Shown: piece after piece, positions 36,668 through 44,211 of the stretch | How positions within the stretch are numbered: position 1 is the first letter of the stretch | Layout: each line of letters opens with the position of its first letter | The notes under the pieces: model-generated | Told to the model about the DNA's origin: nothing | Seen by the model: only the letters and a program-made list of their open reading frames with translations | Database searches by the model: none | Source: Pseudomonadota bacterium | GTDB taxonomy: Bacteria > Pseudomonadota > Alphaproteobacteria > Rhizobiales > Beijerinckiaceae | DNA: 54,668 nucleotides | Direction of reading: 5' to 3' | NCBI GenBank assembly: GCA_023426505.1 | Contig: JAFAAP010000231.1 | Location: 1 to 54,668, forward strand | Translations under genes and position numbers: made by a program

Positions 36668-37173
36668 GACAGGCCCATGCGCGCTTCGCGCTGGAACAGG
36701 ACGAGATCGAAGGACGGTGCGTCGACACCGAGGCCGGTCAGGATGCAATGGGCCTGTCCGCGATGATGCGTCTGGTGGTTGAAGAAATGAATGAGCGCGG
36801 GAGCCAGCGGCTGTTCGACCTCGGCCGGCTTCACGATGGTGCGGTAGCGAAAGAGACCGTTCAGCCTCGCGTCCGTGAGATCTTCCGCATAGGCGATGAT
36901 CCGCGCATCCTCGGCCTCGCGCGCGCGGCGCAGATCGTCGAAGCTTTCGAACAGGATGAGGTCCAGGCGGTTCGGCGCGTCCCCTTCGCCCGTGAAGCGC
37001 CTCATCCAGATCCGGTCGGCCACGAGGATGTGGTTGAGGGTCCCGTGCAGGGACTTGAAGAAGGCCCCGCGATCCGCGCGATACTCGGCGTCGGAGAGCT
37101 GTGCCGCCGCGTCGTAGAGGCGTCGGTTACACCAGGCATTGTAGCCCGCCAGCATGACGAAGTGTGGCTTCAT
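36664..37173 (-). CDS. DinB family protein
   Basis: 169 residues. Four-helix DinB/YfiT fold with three metal-binding histidines: GTLNHILVADRIW near residue 47 and FFNHQTHHRGQ near 135-140. Some members are bacillithiol/mycothiol S-transferases, others have no known activity. Start ATG 37173. Overlaps the thioesterase start by 4 bp. Confidence 0.9.
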   Translation of the reverse strand: MKPHFVMLAGYNAWCNRRLYDAAAQLSDAEYRADRGAFFKSLHGTLNHILVADRIWMRRFTGEGDAPNRLDLILFESFDDLRRAREAEDARIIAYAEDLTDARLNGLFRYRTIVKPAEVEQPLAPALIHFFNHQTHHRGQAHCILTGLGVDAPSFDLVLFQREARMGLS

Positions 37174-37218
37174 CGGTCAGCTCCCCTTTTGTCCTCTCCC
37201 GACCCGCTTTGCAGGCCA

Positions 37219-37243
37219 CCCTCTCCCGCTAAAGGGGAGAGGG
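37219..37243. repeat. Dispersed palindrome CCCTCTCCC / GGGGAGAGGG
   Basis: CCCTCTCCC, a 6-nt loop and GGGGAGAGGG form a strong stem 10 bp past the fadJ stop. Related arms recur at 51741-51861 and 54623-54644. It can terminate the beta-oxidation operon. Confidence 0.7.
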
Positions 37244-37252
37244 TTGAACCCT

Positions 37253-39463
37253 TCAAGCCGCCTTCTTCTCCTTGGCGGCGCGTCCGTAGAAGGTCTCGCC
37301 GGAGGCCGCCATGTCGAGGATGATCCTCGGCGGCGCGAAGCGGTCGCCGTGCTTGGCCTGAAGCTCCCGGCACAATTCCACGAAGGCCTTGGGGCCCATG
37401 AAGTCGATGTAGGAGAGCGCACCGCCCGTGAAGGGCGCGAAGCCGAAGCCGAGGATCGAGCCCACATCCGCCTCGCGCGGATCGGTGATCACGCCCTCCT
37501 CCACCGTCCGCGCGGCTTCGAGAGCCTGCGTCACGAGGAGACGTGATTTCAGCTCCTGCATGTCGATGAACTCGGGCTCCAGATGCTTCGGCTGAAGGTC
37601 CTTCAGGCCCGGCCAGAGGCGCTTGGGCGCGCCGTCCGGATAATCGTAGAAGCCTTTGCGGTTCTTGCGGCCGAGGCGGCCGTCCTGCTCCACGAGGCGA
37701 ACCAGAAGCTGCTCCTGCTCCGGCACGATGGCGGCCTCGCCCAGCTGCGCCTTGGTGGCCTTGAGGATCTTGAGGCCGAGATCGACGCCCACCTCGTCGT
37801 TGAGGGAGAGCGGCCCCACCGGCATGCCGGCCTGCTTGCCGGCCTGCTCGATCATCGCCGGCGGCACGCCCTCGGTGAACATGAGGTGGCCTTCGAGGAT
37901 GTAGGCCAGCACGCAGCGGTTGGCGAAGAAGCCGCGGGAATCGTTGACGACGATCGGCGTCTTCTTGATGGCGCGCACGTAGTCCAGCGCGGTGGCGAGC
38001 GCCCTGTCGCCGGTCTCCTTGCCCATGATGATCTCGACCAGCATCATCTTCTCGACCGGCGAGAAGAAGTGGATGCCGATGAACTGGCCCGCGTTCTTCG
38101 AGGTCTCGGCCAGTCCCGAGATCGGCAGGGTCGAGGTGTTGGACGCGAAGATGCAGTCGGGCCGGATCGCGGCCTCCACCTTCCCGATCACCTCGGCCTT
38201 CACCTTCGGGTCCTCGAACACGGCCTCGATGACGAGGTCGCAGTCGGACAGCGCCGCGTAATCCGCCGTCGCCGTGATGCGCGAAAGCAGCGCATCGCGG
38301 TCCGCCGTCTTGGCGCGTCCCTTCATGATCTGGGCGGACATGAGCTTGTGCGAATGGGCCTTGCCCTTCTCGGCCGCCTCCACGTCACGGTCGATGAGCA
38401 CGACCTCAAGACCCGCATTGGCCGTCACGTAGGCGACGCTTGCGCCCATGAAGCCGGCGCCGACGACGCCGACCTTCCGGATCTTGGTGGGCGGCACGTC
38501 CTTCGGGCGGCGCGCGCCCTTGTTCAGCTCCTGCATGGAGATGAAGAGCGTGCGGATCATCGCCGCCGCTTCCTTCGACCGCAGGATCTTGGCGAACCAA
38601 CGCGACTCGATCTTCAGGGCGAGGTCCATCGGGAGCTGAAGACCCTGGTACACCGCCTCCAGGATCGCGTAGGCGGCCGGGTAGTTGTCCTGCGTCTCGC
38701 GGCGATAGATGGCGTTCGCGGCGGGCCAGATCTGCATGCCGGCGGCCGAAAAGACCTTGTTGGACGGGAGCTTGAAACCTTGTCTGTCCCACGGCGCGAC
38801 CGCGGAGCCGCCCTGCTTGATCCAGTCCTTCGCGGCCTGCACGATCTGGTCGCGCGGGGCGACCGCGTGGGCGAGGCCCATGTTGCGCGCCATGAGGGCG
38901 CGGATCTGCTCGCCCTTGAACAGCATCTGCAGCGCGTCGCCGGTCTGCATCAGGCGCGCCACGCGCTGCGTGCCGCCCGCGCCCGGGAAGAGCCCGACCT
39001 TGATCTCCGGCAGGCCGACCCGGGTGGCGTCCGAATCCGACAGCACGCGGAAGTGGCAGGCGAGCGCCAGCTCGAAGGCGCCGCCGAGGCACACGCCGTG
39101 GATCGCCGCCGCAAACGGCTTGCCGCAGGTCTCCAGGCGGCGGTAGAGCAGCGAGAGCTTGCGCGATTCCTCGAAGAAGAAGCGCATGGCCTCCTCCTCG
39201 CCCTTCTCCTTGGCGAGCTTCGCATATTGCGCGCTCAGACCCTGGAGCATGGTCAGATCCGCGCCGCCCGAGAAGGCCTCCTTGCCGGAGGTGATGACGC
39301 AGCCCTTGACGGCCTCGTCGCCCGCGACCGTCTCGACGAGGCGGGACAGCTCTTCCATCACCTCCGGGGTGATGACGTTCATGGAACGGCCGGCCATGTC
39401 CCAGGTCGCGAGCGCGATGCCGTCGGCATCGACCTCGAAGCGGAAATTGGTGAAAGTGGTCAT
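37253..39463 (-). CDS. fadJ: FadJ/FadB-type bifunctional enoyl-CoA hydratase / 3-hydroxyacyl-CoA dehydrogenase
   Basis: 736 residues. N-terminal crotonase domain (about 1-190) with VCLGGAFELALAC and GLPEIKVGLFPGAGGTQR holding the catalytic glutamates; then a 3-hydroxyacyl-CoA dehydrogenase domain with the NAD motif VGVVGAGFMGASVAYV near 333 and the catalytic His in GIHFFSPVEKM; the C-terminal dimerisation helices follow, including GFYDYPDG. GGGAG lies about 7 bp before ATG 39463. Third gene of the operon, 27 bp after the thiolase. It does the hydration and second oxidation of beta-oxidation. Confidence 0.94.
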   Translation of the reverse strand: MTTFTNFRFEVDADGIALATWDMAGRSMNVITPEVMEELSRLVETVAGDEAVKGCVITSGKEAFSGGADLTMLQGLSAQYAKLAKEKGEEEAMRFFFEESRKLSLLYRRLETCGKPFAAAIHGVCLGGAFELALACHFRVLSDSDATRVGLPEIKVGLFPGAGGTQRVARLMQTGDALQMLFKGEQIRALMARNMGLAHAVAPRDQIVQAAKDWIKQGGSAVAPWDRQGFKLPSNKVFSAAGMQIWPAANAIYRRETQDNYPAAYAILEAVYQGLQLPMDLALKIESRWFAKILRSKEAAAMIRTLFISMQELNKGARRPKDVPPTKIRKVGVVGAGFMGASVAYVTANAGLEVVLIDRDVEAAEKGKAHSHKLMSAQIMKGRAKTADRDALLSRITATADYAALSDCDLVIEAVFEDPKVKAEVIGKVEAAIRPDCIFASNTSTLPISGLAETSKNAGQFIGIHFFSPVEKMMLVEIIMGKETGDRALATALDYVRAIKKTPIVVNDSRGFFANRCVLAYILEGHLMFTEGVPPAMIEQAGKQAGMPVGPLSLNDEVGVDLGLKILKATKAQLGEAAIVPEQEQLLVRLVEQDGRLGRKNRKGFYDYPDGAPKRLWPGLKDLQPKHLEPEFIDMQELKSRLLVTQALEAARTVEEGVITDPREADVGSILGFGFAPFTGGALSYIDFMGPKAFVELCRELQAKHGDRFAPPRIILDMAASGETFYGRAAKEKKAA

Positions 39464-39490
39464 TGTGTTTCTCCCGCGTCCGCCTGGTCT

Positions 39491-40699
39491 TCAAACCCGC
39501 TCGATGATCGTCGCCGTGCCCATGCCGGCCGCGACGCACAGCGTGATCAGCGCCGTCTGCTTGTTGGTGCGCTCCAGCTCGTCGAGCACCGTGCCGAGGA
39601 TCATGGCGCCGGTCGCGCCGAGGGGATGGCCCATGGCGATGGCGCCGCCGTTCACGTTCACCTTGGCCGGGTCGAGATCCATCGCCTGCACGTAGCGCAG
39701 CACCACGGCCGCGAAGGCCTCGTTGATCTCGAAGAGATCGATGTCGTCCTTCGTCATGCCGGCCTTGCGGAGCGCAAGCTCGGACACGTCGATGGGGCCG
39801 GTGAGCATGAGGGCGAGGTCAGACCCGATGGACGCGAAGCCCTTGATGCGCGCGCGCGGCTTCAGGCCGGCCTTGGCGCCGCCCTCCTTCGAGCCGACGA
39901 GCACCGCAGCGGCGCCGTCGACGATGCCGGACGAGTTGCCCGCGTGGTGCACGTGGTTGACGAATTCCACGTCCGGATGCGCCGCGACCGCCACCGCGTC
40001 GAAGCCGCCCATCTCGCCCATCTGCGCGAAGGCGGCCTTGAGCTGGCCCAGCGACTGCATGTCGGTCTGCGGCCTCACGTGCTCATCGCGATCCAGGATC
40101 GTGAGGCCGTTGATGTCCTTGACCGGGATCACGGAGTTCCCGAAGCGACCCTCCGCCCAGGCCTTGGCGGCGCGCTTCTGCGATTCCACCGCGTAAGCAT
40201 CCACGTCGTCGCGGGAAAAGCCGTACTTGGTGGCGATGAGGGCGGCCGAGATGCCCTGCGGCAGGAAGTAGTTGGCGATAGCGATGCCCGGATCGACCGG
40301 CCACGCGCCGCCGGACGCTCCCATGCCGACGCGGCTCATCGATTCGACGCCGCCACCGATGGCGAGATCCTTCATGCCGGCCATCACCTGCGCGGCCGCG
40401 AGGTTCACCGCGTCGAGGCCCGAGGCGCAGAAGCGGTTGATCTGCACGCCGGGCACCTCCTTGCCGAAGCCGGCCTTGAGCACCGCCGCGCGGGCGATGT
40501 CGCCGCCCGCCTCGCCGACCGGATCGACGCAGCCGAGCACCACGTCCTCCACCAGCACCGGATCGAGGTCGTTGCGCCCGCGGACGGCATCGAGAGCCGT
40601 CACGGCGAGGTCGACCGCCGGCACCTCATGCAGCGAGCCGTCCGGCTTGCCGCGCCCGCGCGGCGTGCGGACGGCGTCATAGATAAAAGCATCGGCCAT
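39491..40699 (-). CDS. fadA: Acetyl-CoA acetyltransferase / 3-ketoacyl-CoA thiolase
   Basis: 402 residues from ATG 40699, with GGGAG upstream. Catalytic Cys91 in NRFCASGLDAVNLAA, active-site His in AMGHPLGATGAMI, and the C-terminal second cysteine in LCVAAGMGTATIIERV (a variation of the usual CVGGGQG). Cleaves 3-ketoacyl-CoA to acetyl-CoA. Preceded by a 99-bp dispersed palindrome separating it from the acyl-CoA dehydrogenase gene. Confidence 0.93.
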   Translation of the reverse strand: MADAFIYDAVRTPRGRGKPDGSLHEVPAVDLAVTALDAVRGRNDLDPVLVEDVVLGCVDPVGEAGGDIARAAVLKAGFGKEVPGVQINRFCASGLDAVNLAAAQVMAGMKDLAIGGGVESMSRVGMGASGGAWPVDPGIAIANYFLPQGISAALIATKYGFSRDDVDAYAVESQKRAAKAWAEGRFGNSVIPVKDINGLTILDRDEHVRPQTDMQSLGQLKAAFAQMGEMGGFDAVAVAAHPDVEFVNHVHHAGNSSGIVDGAAAVLVGSKEGGAKAGLKPRARIKGFASIGSDLALMLTGPIDVSELALRKAGMTKDDIDLFEINEAFAAVVLRYVQAMDLDPAKVNVNGGAIAMGHPLGATGAMILGTVLDELERTNKQTALITLCVAAGMGTATIIERV

Positions 40700-40720
40700 G
40701 AAGGATCTCCCGGTCAGGTT

Positions 40721-40819
40721 GTCATCCCGGACGCTTGAGCGATCCGGGATCGTCAACAGAATAGAGCGCTTTGCTCGTCATGCGATCCCGGCTCTGCGCT
40801 TCGCTCCGGCCGGGATGAC
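40721..40819. repeat. Dispersed palindromic repeat, GTCATCCCGG type
   Basis: GTCATCCCGG at 40721-40730 pairs with CCGGGATGAC at 40810-40819, with further self-complementary parts (GCGATCCCGG against CCGGGATCG) inside. It fills nearly the whole gap between the acyl-CoA dehydrogenase and thiolase genes, so it may alter mRNA stability within the operon. Confidence 0.75.
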
Positions 40820-40830
40820 GCTTGTTGCTA

Positions 40831-42624
40831 TCAGAACATGTCGGCGGGCATCGCCATGGTGGTGTCAGCCCCCGTGGCGATGCGGGACAGGCGCAGGCCG
40901 GTCTCCGGCATCATGCGCTCCATGTAGAAGCGGCCGGTGAGGATCTTGGCGTCCAACTTCTCGACGGCGCCGTTGCCTTCAGCCTTCCGGGCCTGTGCGG
41001 CCTTCGCGATCTTGGCCCACATGTAGCCCATGGCCACGAGGCCGAAGAGGTGCATGTAGTCGGTGGCGCCGGCGCCCGCATTGTCGGGTCTCGCCATGGC
41101 GTTGTTCATGAACCACATGGTGGCCTGCTGCAGGTGGCCGAGGCCCTGCTGCAGCGGCTCGACGAAGGCCTTCAGGCTCTCGTCGCCCGCATTCTCCTGG
41201 CAGAAGGCGCCGACCTCGTTGAAGAAGCCCATGATGGCGCGGCCGCCGTCCTTGCCGAGCTTGCGGCCGACGAGGTCCATGGCCTGGATGCCGTTGGCGC
41301 CCTCGTAGATCATGGTGATGCGGGCATCGCGCACGAACTGCGACATGCCCCATTCCTCGATATAGCCGTGGCCGCCGAACATCTGCTGCGCCTTCACGGC
41401 GTTCTCGAAGCCGAGATCGGTGAGCACGCCCTTCACCACCGGGGTCATGAGGCCCATGTGGTCGTCCGCCTGCTGCCGCTCGGCCTCGTCAGAGGAACGG
41501 TGCGCCACGTCGCTCTTCAGCGCCGTCCAGACCACGAGCGCGCGGGCGGCCTCGTTGAAGGCCTTGATGGAGAGAAGCGTCCGGCGCACGTCCGGATGGA
41601 CGATGATCGGATCGGCCGGCTTGTCCGGGAACTTGGGACCGGTGAGCGAACGGCCCTGAAGCCGGTCCTTCGCGTAGGCGACGGCGTTCTGGTAGGCGAC
41701 CTCCGACTGAGCCAGTCCCTGCACGCCGACCGCGAGGCGCGCCTCGTTCATCATCACGAACATGGCGTTGAGGCCGCGGTTCGCCTCGCCGATCAGCCAG
41801 CCCTTCGCGCCGTCGTAGTTCATGACGCAGGTGGCGTTGCCGTGAATGCCCATCTTGTGCTCGAGGGAGCCGCAGGAGACGCCGTTGCGCTCACCGAGCG
41901 ACCCGTCCTGGTTCACCAGGACCTTCGGCACCACGAAGAGCGAGATGCCCTTGGTGCCGGCGGGCGCGCCCTCGATGCGCGCCAGCACCAGATGGACGAT
42001 GTTCTCGGCCATGTCGTGCTCTCCGGCCGAGATGAAGATCTTGGTGCCGGTGATCGCGTAGGAGCCGTCCGGGTTCGGAACCGCCTTGGTCTTGAGCAGG
42101 CCCAGATCCGTGCCGCAATGGGGCTCGGTCAGGTTCATGGTGCCGGTCCAGACACCCTCGACCATCTTCGGCAGATAGGTCTTCTTGATCTCGTCCGAGC
42201 CGTGGACCAGCAGCGCCGCGATGGCTCCCTGCGTCAGGCCCGGATACATGCCGAGCGCCAGGTTCGCCGAGGAGACGAATTCCTGCATGATCGTGTTGAG
42301 GGTCGAGGGCAGCCCCTGGCCGCCGTATTCCTCCGGCGCCGCGAGGCCCATCCAGCCGCCGGCGGAGTAAGCCTCGTAGGCTTCCCTGAAGCCCTTCGGG
42401 GTGGTGACGGAGCCGTCCGGGTTGCGGGTGCAGCCCTCCTGGTCGCCGGAAAGGTTCAGGGGCGCGAAGACCTCCTCGCAGAGCTTGGCGCCCTCACCCA
42501 GGATCGCCTCGACCGTATCAGGGGTCGCATCGGCGAAGCCCGGCAGGTTGTTGTAGCGCTCGATGGGGAAGACATCGTTCAGCAGGAACATCACGTCTTC
42601 GACGGGGGCCTTGTAGACCGGCAT
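40831..42624 (-). CDS. Acyl-CoA dehydrogenase (long, C-terminally extended)
   Basis: 597 residues, longer than the usual 380-400 because of an N-terminal stretch (MPVYKAPVEDVMFLLNDVF) and a C-terminal extension typical of the FadE-like class with DUF-type tail. Core motifs: LTEPHCGTDLG for FAD/substrate, the ITGTKIFIS stretch, and the catalytic Glu in MIYEGANGIQAMDLVGRKL. First step of beta-oxidation, first gene of the operon. An AT-rich dyad lies 62 bp upstream. Confidence 0.93.
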   Translation of the reverse strand: MPVYKAPVEDVMFLLNDVFPIERYNNLPGFADATPDTVEAILGEGAKLCEEVFAPLNLSGDQEGCTRNPDGSVTTPKGFREAYEAYSAGGWMGLAAPEEYGGQGLPSTLNTIMQEFVSSANLALGMYPGLTQGAIAALLVHGSDEIKKTYLPKMVEGVWTGTMNLTEPHCGTDLGLLKTKAVPNPDGSYAITGTKIFISAGEHDMAENIVHLVLARIEGAPAGTKGISLFVVPKVLVNQDGSLGERNGVSCGSLEHKMGIHGNATCVMNYDGAKGWLIGEANRGLNAMFVMMNEARLAVGVQGLAQSEVAYQNAVAYAKDRLQGRSLTGPKFPDKPADPIIVHPDVRRTLLSIKAFNEAARALVVWTALKSDVAHRSSDEAERQQADDHMGLMTPVVKGVLTDLGFENAVKAQQMFGGHGYIEEWGMSQFVRDARITMIYEGANGIQAMDLVGRKLGKDGGRAIMGFFNEVGAFCQENAGDESLKAFVEPLQQGLGHLQQATMWFMNNAMARPDNAGAGATDYMHLFGLVAMGYMWAKIAKAAQARKAEGNGAVEKLDAKILTGRFYMERMMPETGLRLSRIATGADTTMAMPADMF

Positions 42625-42685
42625 GGAGATCCTCCCAGATCGATTGGCCCGGCATCACGCAGCATCCGCCGCAGCGCCGGCATCG

Positions 42686-42707
42686 GATAGTTCACATATA
42701 AACTATC
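42686..42707. promoter_or_regulatory. AT-rich dyad upstream of the beta-oxidation operon
   Basis: GATAGTT and AACTATC are perfect 7-bp inverted arms around CACATATA, 62 bp before the acyl-CoA dehydrogenase ATG. A related dyad with ACATATA in the middle precedes the merR gene. Likely the MerR operator (inference). Confidence 0.5.
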
Positions 42708-42760
42708 GAGTCGCGTTGGGGAAGAGGTAGGGCGCGAAATTGCTTGCTGTAGCAGGCGGC

Positions 42761-43198
42761 TCATCCGGAAGGGATGAGGCGGCACTGTCGGCGTTCGGGT
42801 TGCAAATGATACGTCAGCGCCAGGGACAGGCAGTGCCGCAGGGCATCGGCCGGAAGGCTGGAGCCGACCTGGAAAACGATGGCGCGCTGTCCATGGAACG
42901 CGAATTCTCCCGGGTAGAGAGCCCGGAAGGTCGGCACCAGGTCGGTCCGGCAATGGAAGAAGACGGCAAAGTGGTCATGGGCCTTGAGTGCGTCGATCCT
43001 GACGGTCGTGCCGATCCGCGGCCGCGAGGGCATGTAGGCCGGCTGGCCCTATTTCAGGGTCTCGACCGGCGCACCGATACCGGCGGTTTCGGCCGCCTCG
43101 TAGATGAGGCCGCGAACTCTCAGCAGACCCTTCCGGAGTCCGGACGGATAGGCAGCGATGACGGCTCGAACGCGGGGGGCGCAAGAGGCCGGCTTCAA
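42761..43198 (-). pseudogene. DUF1801-like gene broken by a nonsense codon
   Basis: Read through one stop, the minus strand gives a DUF1801-type protein: MKPASCAPRVRAVIAAYP (from a TTG at 43198), LLRVRGLIYEAAETAG, then PVETLK-stop-GQPAYMPS, then RIGTTVRIDALKAHDHFAVF and ALTYHLQ. The family motif here is LKWGQPAY, so TAG at 43051-43049 replaces the Trp codon TGG by a single base. The frame downstream remains open to 42761. A 90-codon ORF (42761-43033) could still be read, but it lacks the first third. Start is uncertain. I call it a recent pseudogene. Confidence 0.65.
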
Positions 43199-43399
43199 AC
43201 CCGTACGATATCCCCGTCTTGGCGGGCAGCTCTCGTGGGCTCGCTCCGCCGTGAAACGATGCCCGGCCTGTCTTCAAATCACACGATCCGGGCTGAGAGC
43301 GCGGCCAAGCCGGCGGAGACGCCCAAGGGCTTGTCGGCGCATCTCCACCTTGAGGCGCAGGGGCATCGGCGGCCCCTGCTCGGCCAAGGCTTTCGGGCG

Positions 43400-43822
43400 T
43401 CAGGCCGCAGCGGCCATGCCGGCGCGACGGGCGTGGAGCTCGGCAAGAGCCTCCTCGATCTCCGCCTTCTGCTGCTCCAGATGGCCGATCTGATCCTCGA
43501 TCTGGTCGATCGAAAGCTGGAGCTTGGCCGAAGCGCCCTCGCCCATGCGGTCCTCAGCGAGCATCGCGCGGATCTCGGTGAGGGTGAAGCCGAGCTGCTT
43601 GCCCTTCAGGATGACGGACAGGCGGTCGCGGTCGCGCGCGTCGTAGATGCGGGAGGTGCCGTCGCGACGGGGCGAGAGGAGGCCGCGGTCCTCGTAAAAG
43701 CGCAGGGTCCTCAGGGTTACGCCAAACTCACGCGCCAAGTCGCCGATGGTGTAGGATTTGCCGCTCTCCGCCGCGCCTTCGGTCGAATGAATCGAATAAT
43801 GTCCGAGCGTATCTTTGTTCAT
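43400..43822 (-). CDS. MerR family transcriptional regulator
   Basis: 140 residues from ATG 43822; a longer in-frame start at 43909 would run through the AT-rich promoter and is unlikely. HTH and wing: YTIGDLAREFGVTLRTLRFYEDRGLLSP, then R..IYDARDRDRL, and a coiled-coil dimerisation helix rich in Glu/Gln (SIDQIEDQIGHLEQQKAEIEEALAEL in parts). No metal-binding cysteines. Similar MerR regulators sit next to fatty-acid or amino-acid oxidation genes (LiuR/FadR-like role). Same strand as the beta-oxidation operon. Confidence 0.9.
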   Translation of the reverse strand: MNKDTLGHYSIHSTEGAAESGKSYTIGDLAREFGVTLRTLRFYEDRGLLSPRRDGTSRIYDARDRDRLSVILKGKQLGFTLTEIRAMLAEDRMGEGASAKLQLSIDQIEDQIGHLEQQKAEIEEALAELHARRAGMAAAA

Positions 43823-44211
43823 GCCGTGCCCCGTTTTTTCCGTTCGCTTGCCGGAATCGAAATCCCGTAGGGGGAACCGCGATTCACGCGTAATGAAATA
43901 ATAGAACATATATTATCGTTATAGCAAGACGTTTGCAACAAAGGCGTGTACCGGAGCGGTAGCGGCGCTTTTTCCTAGAGAAGCGACGAAAAGGAAGCTC
44001 CCGCAGGGGCACCCTCCGGCCCGGCTAAATACCGTCGCCTTAACGGCTTTTTTACCACGATCGCCAAAAGCTGCGCCGTCGGCTCGAAGGCCGGACTTGG
44101 CTCGATGATTCGCCAGGACCTTTTCTTCGAGCCGTCCCGACGGGGCCGGAATGGGGTCCGACCGGTCGGACGCGTACCTCGTTCCAGTTCATAGTTCCCC
44201 TGGGCGCAGCC
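43823..44211. other. 389-bp intergenic region
   Basis: Between the merR start and the Sel1-type gene. The left third is AT-rich (promoter region with the dyad at 43898-43916). Near 44025-44050, CCGT...ACGG followed by six T could be a weak terminator on the plus strand. The right half is GC-rich and I see no gene, tRNA or repeat in it. Confidence 0.5.
43898..43916. promoter_or_regulatory. AT-rich dyad upstream of merR
   Basis: ATAATA and TATTAT form perfect 6-bp arms around GAACATA. Together with the following base this contains ACATATA, shared with the dyad at 42686-42707. Position 76 bp before the merR ATG suggests autoregulation. Confidence 0.45.

Noticed and set aside
37583..40738. A 1051-codon open frame on the plus strand
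   Set aside because: It lies antisense to the fadJ and thiolase genes, has no family motifs and reflects GC-rich third-position bias of those genes.
43199..43399. Possible small gene between the pseudogene and merR
   Set aside because: Open frames there have no SD and no recognisable motif.
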